The notes under the pieces were generated by a model, which did not search any database, had not been told where the DNA came from, and saw only the letters and a program-made list of their open reading frames with translations. Below are positions 49,976-50,518 of a stretch of DNA of 50,518 nt, in pieces. The DNA comes from Propionibacteriaceae bacterium (GTDB lineage: Bacteria > Actinomycetota > Actinomycetes > Propionibacteriales > Propionibacteriaceae): assembly GCA_031261485.1 (NCBI GenBank), contig JAISJO010000056.1, positions 1 through 50,518 of the forward strand, given 5' to 3'. Numbering within the stretch: the first letter of the stretch is position 1; every line of letters starts with the position of its first letter. The position numbers were made by a program, and so were the translations under genes.

Positions 49976-50518
49976 CTAACTGCTGCGCTCCAGGCTGACT
50001 TGGGATCCGCTACCTGAGTTCGGCCGGAGGAACTCCGCGAGGGCCGCGTTGACGTTGGCGCGCCAGTGGCGGGCCCCAGGAAGGATCGCCGTGCAGAACG
50101 AACTCTCGTGGGTCTGGCCGATGAAGCGGGTGGCGCTCGCGTCCACGCCGTATTCGCGGAGCCGGGCAGCGTAGGCCTCCCCGTCGCCGCGCAGCACGTC
50201 GAACTCCGCCGTCATGATGCGCGTGGGAGGCAGACCAGCCAAACTCTCAGCCAGGAGCGGCGAGGCGTAAGGGAGTCTCACTGCGGCTCGATCAGAGCCC
50301 AGGTATTCGCGGCCCACCTTCTTCAAGCCGATCTTCATGAGGAACGGTGGCACGCCCAGGCCGCGGCCGATCTTCAAGTCGAGATGGCCGCCCGTGAGGT
50401 CGAGCGCTGGCACCTCCAAGAGTTGAAGGCGCAGCGCGGGTCCGCCGCGATCCCTGCTCATCAGCGCGACCGCTGCGGCGATGTTCCCCCCAGACGACAT
50501 GCCGCCGATGGCGATCCG
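49976..50518 (-). CDS. Alpha/beta hydrolase fold-3 (HSL-like esterase), 5' end outside window
   Basis: C-terminal 180 residues of a hydrolase; the frame is open to the right edge. The nucleophile elbow is GMSSGG (in place of the usual GDSAGG of hormone-sensitive-lipase-like esterases). The Asp is in TAEFDVLRGDGEAYAARL and the His in IGQTHESSF. The visible start-like ATG at 50500 is inside the conserved region, so it is not the true start. Probably an ester or lactone hydrolase; substrate unknown. Confidence 0.82.
   Translation of the reverse strand, partial: RIAIGGMSSGGNIAAAVALMSRDRGGPALRLQLLEVPALDLTGGHLDLKIGRGLGVPPFLMKIGLKKVGREYLGSDRAAVRLPYASPLLAESLAGLPPTRIMTAEFDVLRGDGEAYAARLREYGVDASATRFIGQTHESSFCTAILPGARHWRANVNAALAEFLRPNSGSGSQVSLERSS

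Overview
The window is chromosomal DNA of a moderately GC-rich actinobacterium and contains the replication origin. The signs are the inverted-image core dnaA-dnaN-recF-DUF721 and rpmH-rnpA-yidD-yidC-jag-rsmG-parA-parB, a trxA/trxB pair beside the partition genes, GTG and TTG starts, and several apparently leaderless genes. Gene content and order fit an Actinomycetaceae-like or related member of the Actinomycetes; genus cannot be fixed from sequence reading alone.

Layout. 1-6.8 kb: a family-5 (peptide/nickel type) ABC importer reading left, divergent from a beta-hydroxyacid dehydrogenase, a GntR/FCD regulator and an aldo/keto reductase; two near-identical 15-bp palindromes lie between the divergent units. 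6.8-13.2 kb: a DUF3592-like membrane protein, a YafQ/DinJ toxin-antitoxin pair, a lipoprotein, an ABC-2 exporter with a membrane-anchored LuxR protein, and a repeat-filled gap. 13.2-18.3 kb: a six-gene operon (polar amino acid ABC importer, M19 dipeptidase, NAD(P)-binding protein, Rid protein) whose long leader begins with a leaderless 22-codon ORF carrying Cys-Cys-Cys-Cys and Cys-Cys runs, followed by a terminator-like hairpin. This looks like a cysteine-responsive attenuator and suggests that the operon feeds on cystine or Cys-containing dipeptides. 18.4-26.5 kb: a fructose-6-phosphate aldolase-like protein, a MazEF-type pair, a serine hydrolase, an orphan sugar-importer ATPase, a DedA-like membrane protein, YqeY, an AAA/DUF4143 ATPase with 33-bp tandem repeats upstream, and a small membrane protein that may be frameshifted. 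26.7-37 kb: the origin region, with oriC between dnaN and dnaA and a parS site inside parA. 37-43.4 kb: a Pro/Gln-rich membrane protein, D-Ala-D-Ala ligase coupled to an aminotransferase, a GNAT-like protein and thioredoxin/thioredoxin reductase. 43.5-50.5 kb: a cluster of DnaA boxes in front of a very large membrane protein that joins extracytoplasmic LysM domains to a cytoplasmic BTAD-like regulatory domain, a small unknown protein, a two-component system, tRNA-Ala(TGC) with a duplicated 3' end, and a truncated alpha/beta hydrolase.

The most notable items are the poly-cysteine leader at 18.2 kb, the DnaA-box cluster before the LysM-BTAD gene at 43.6 kb, the paired operators at 3.6/3.9 kb, and the duplicated tRNA-Ala 3' end with its duplicated terminator at 49.5-49.9 kb.
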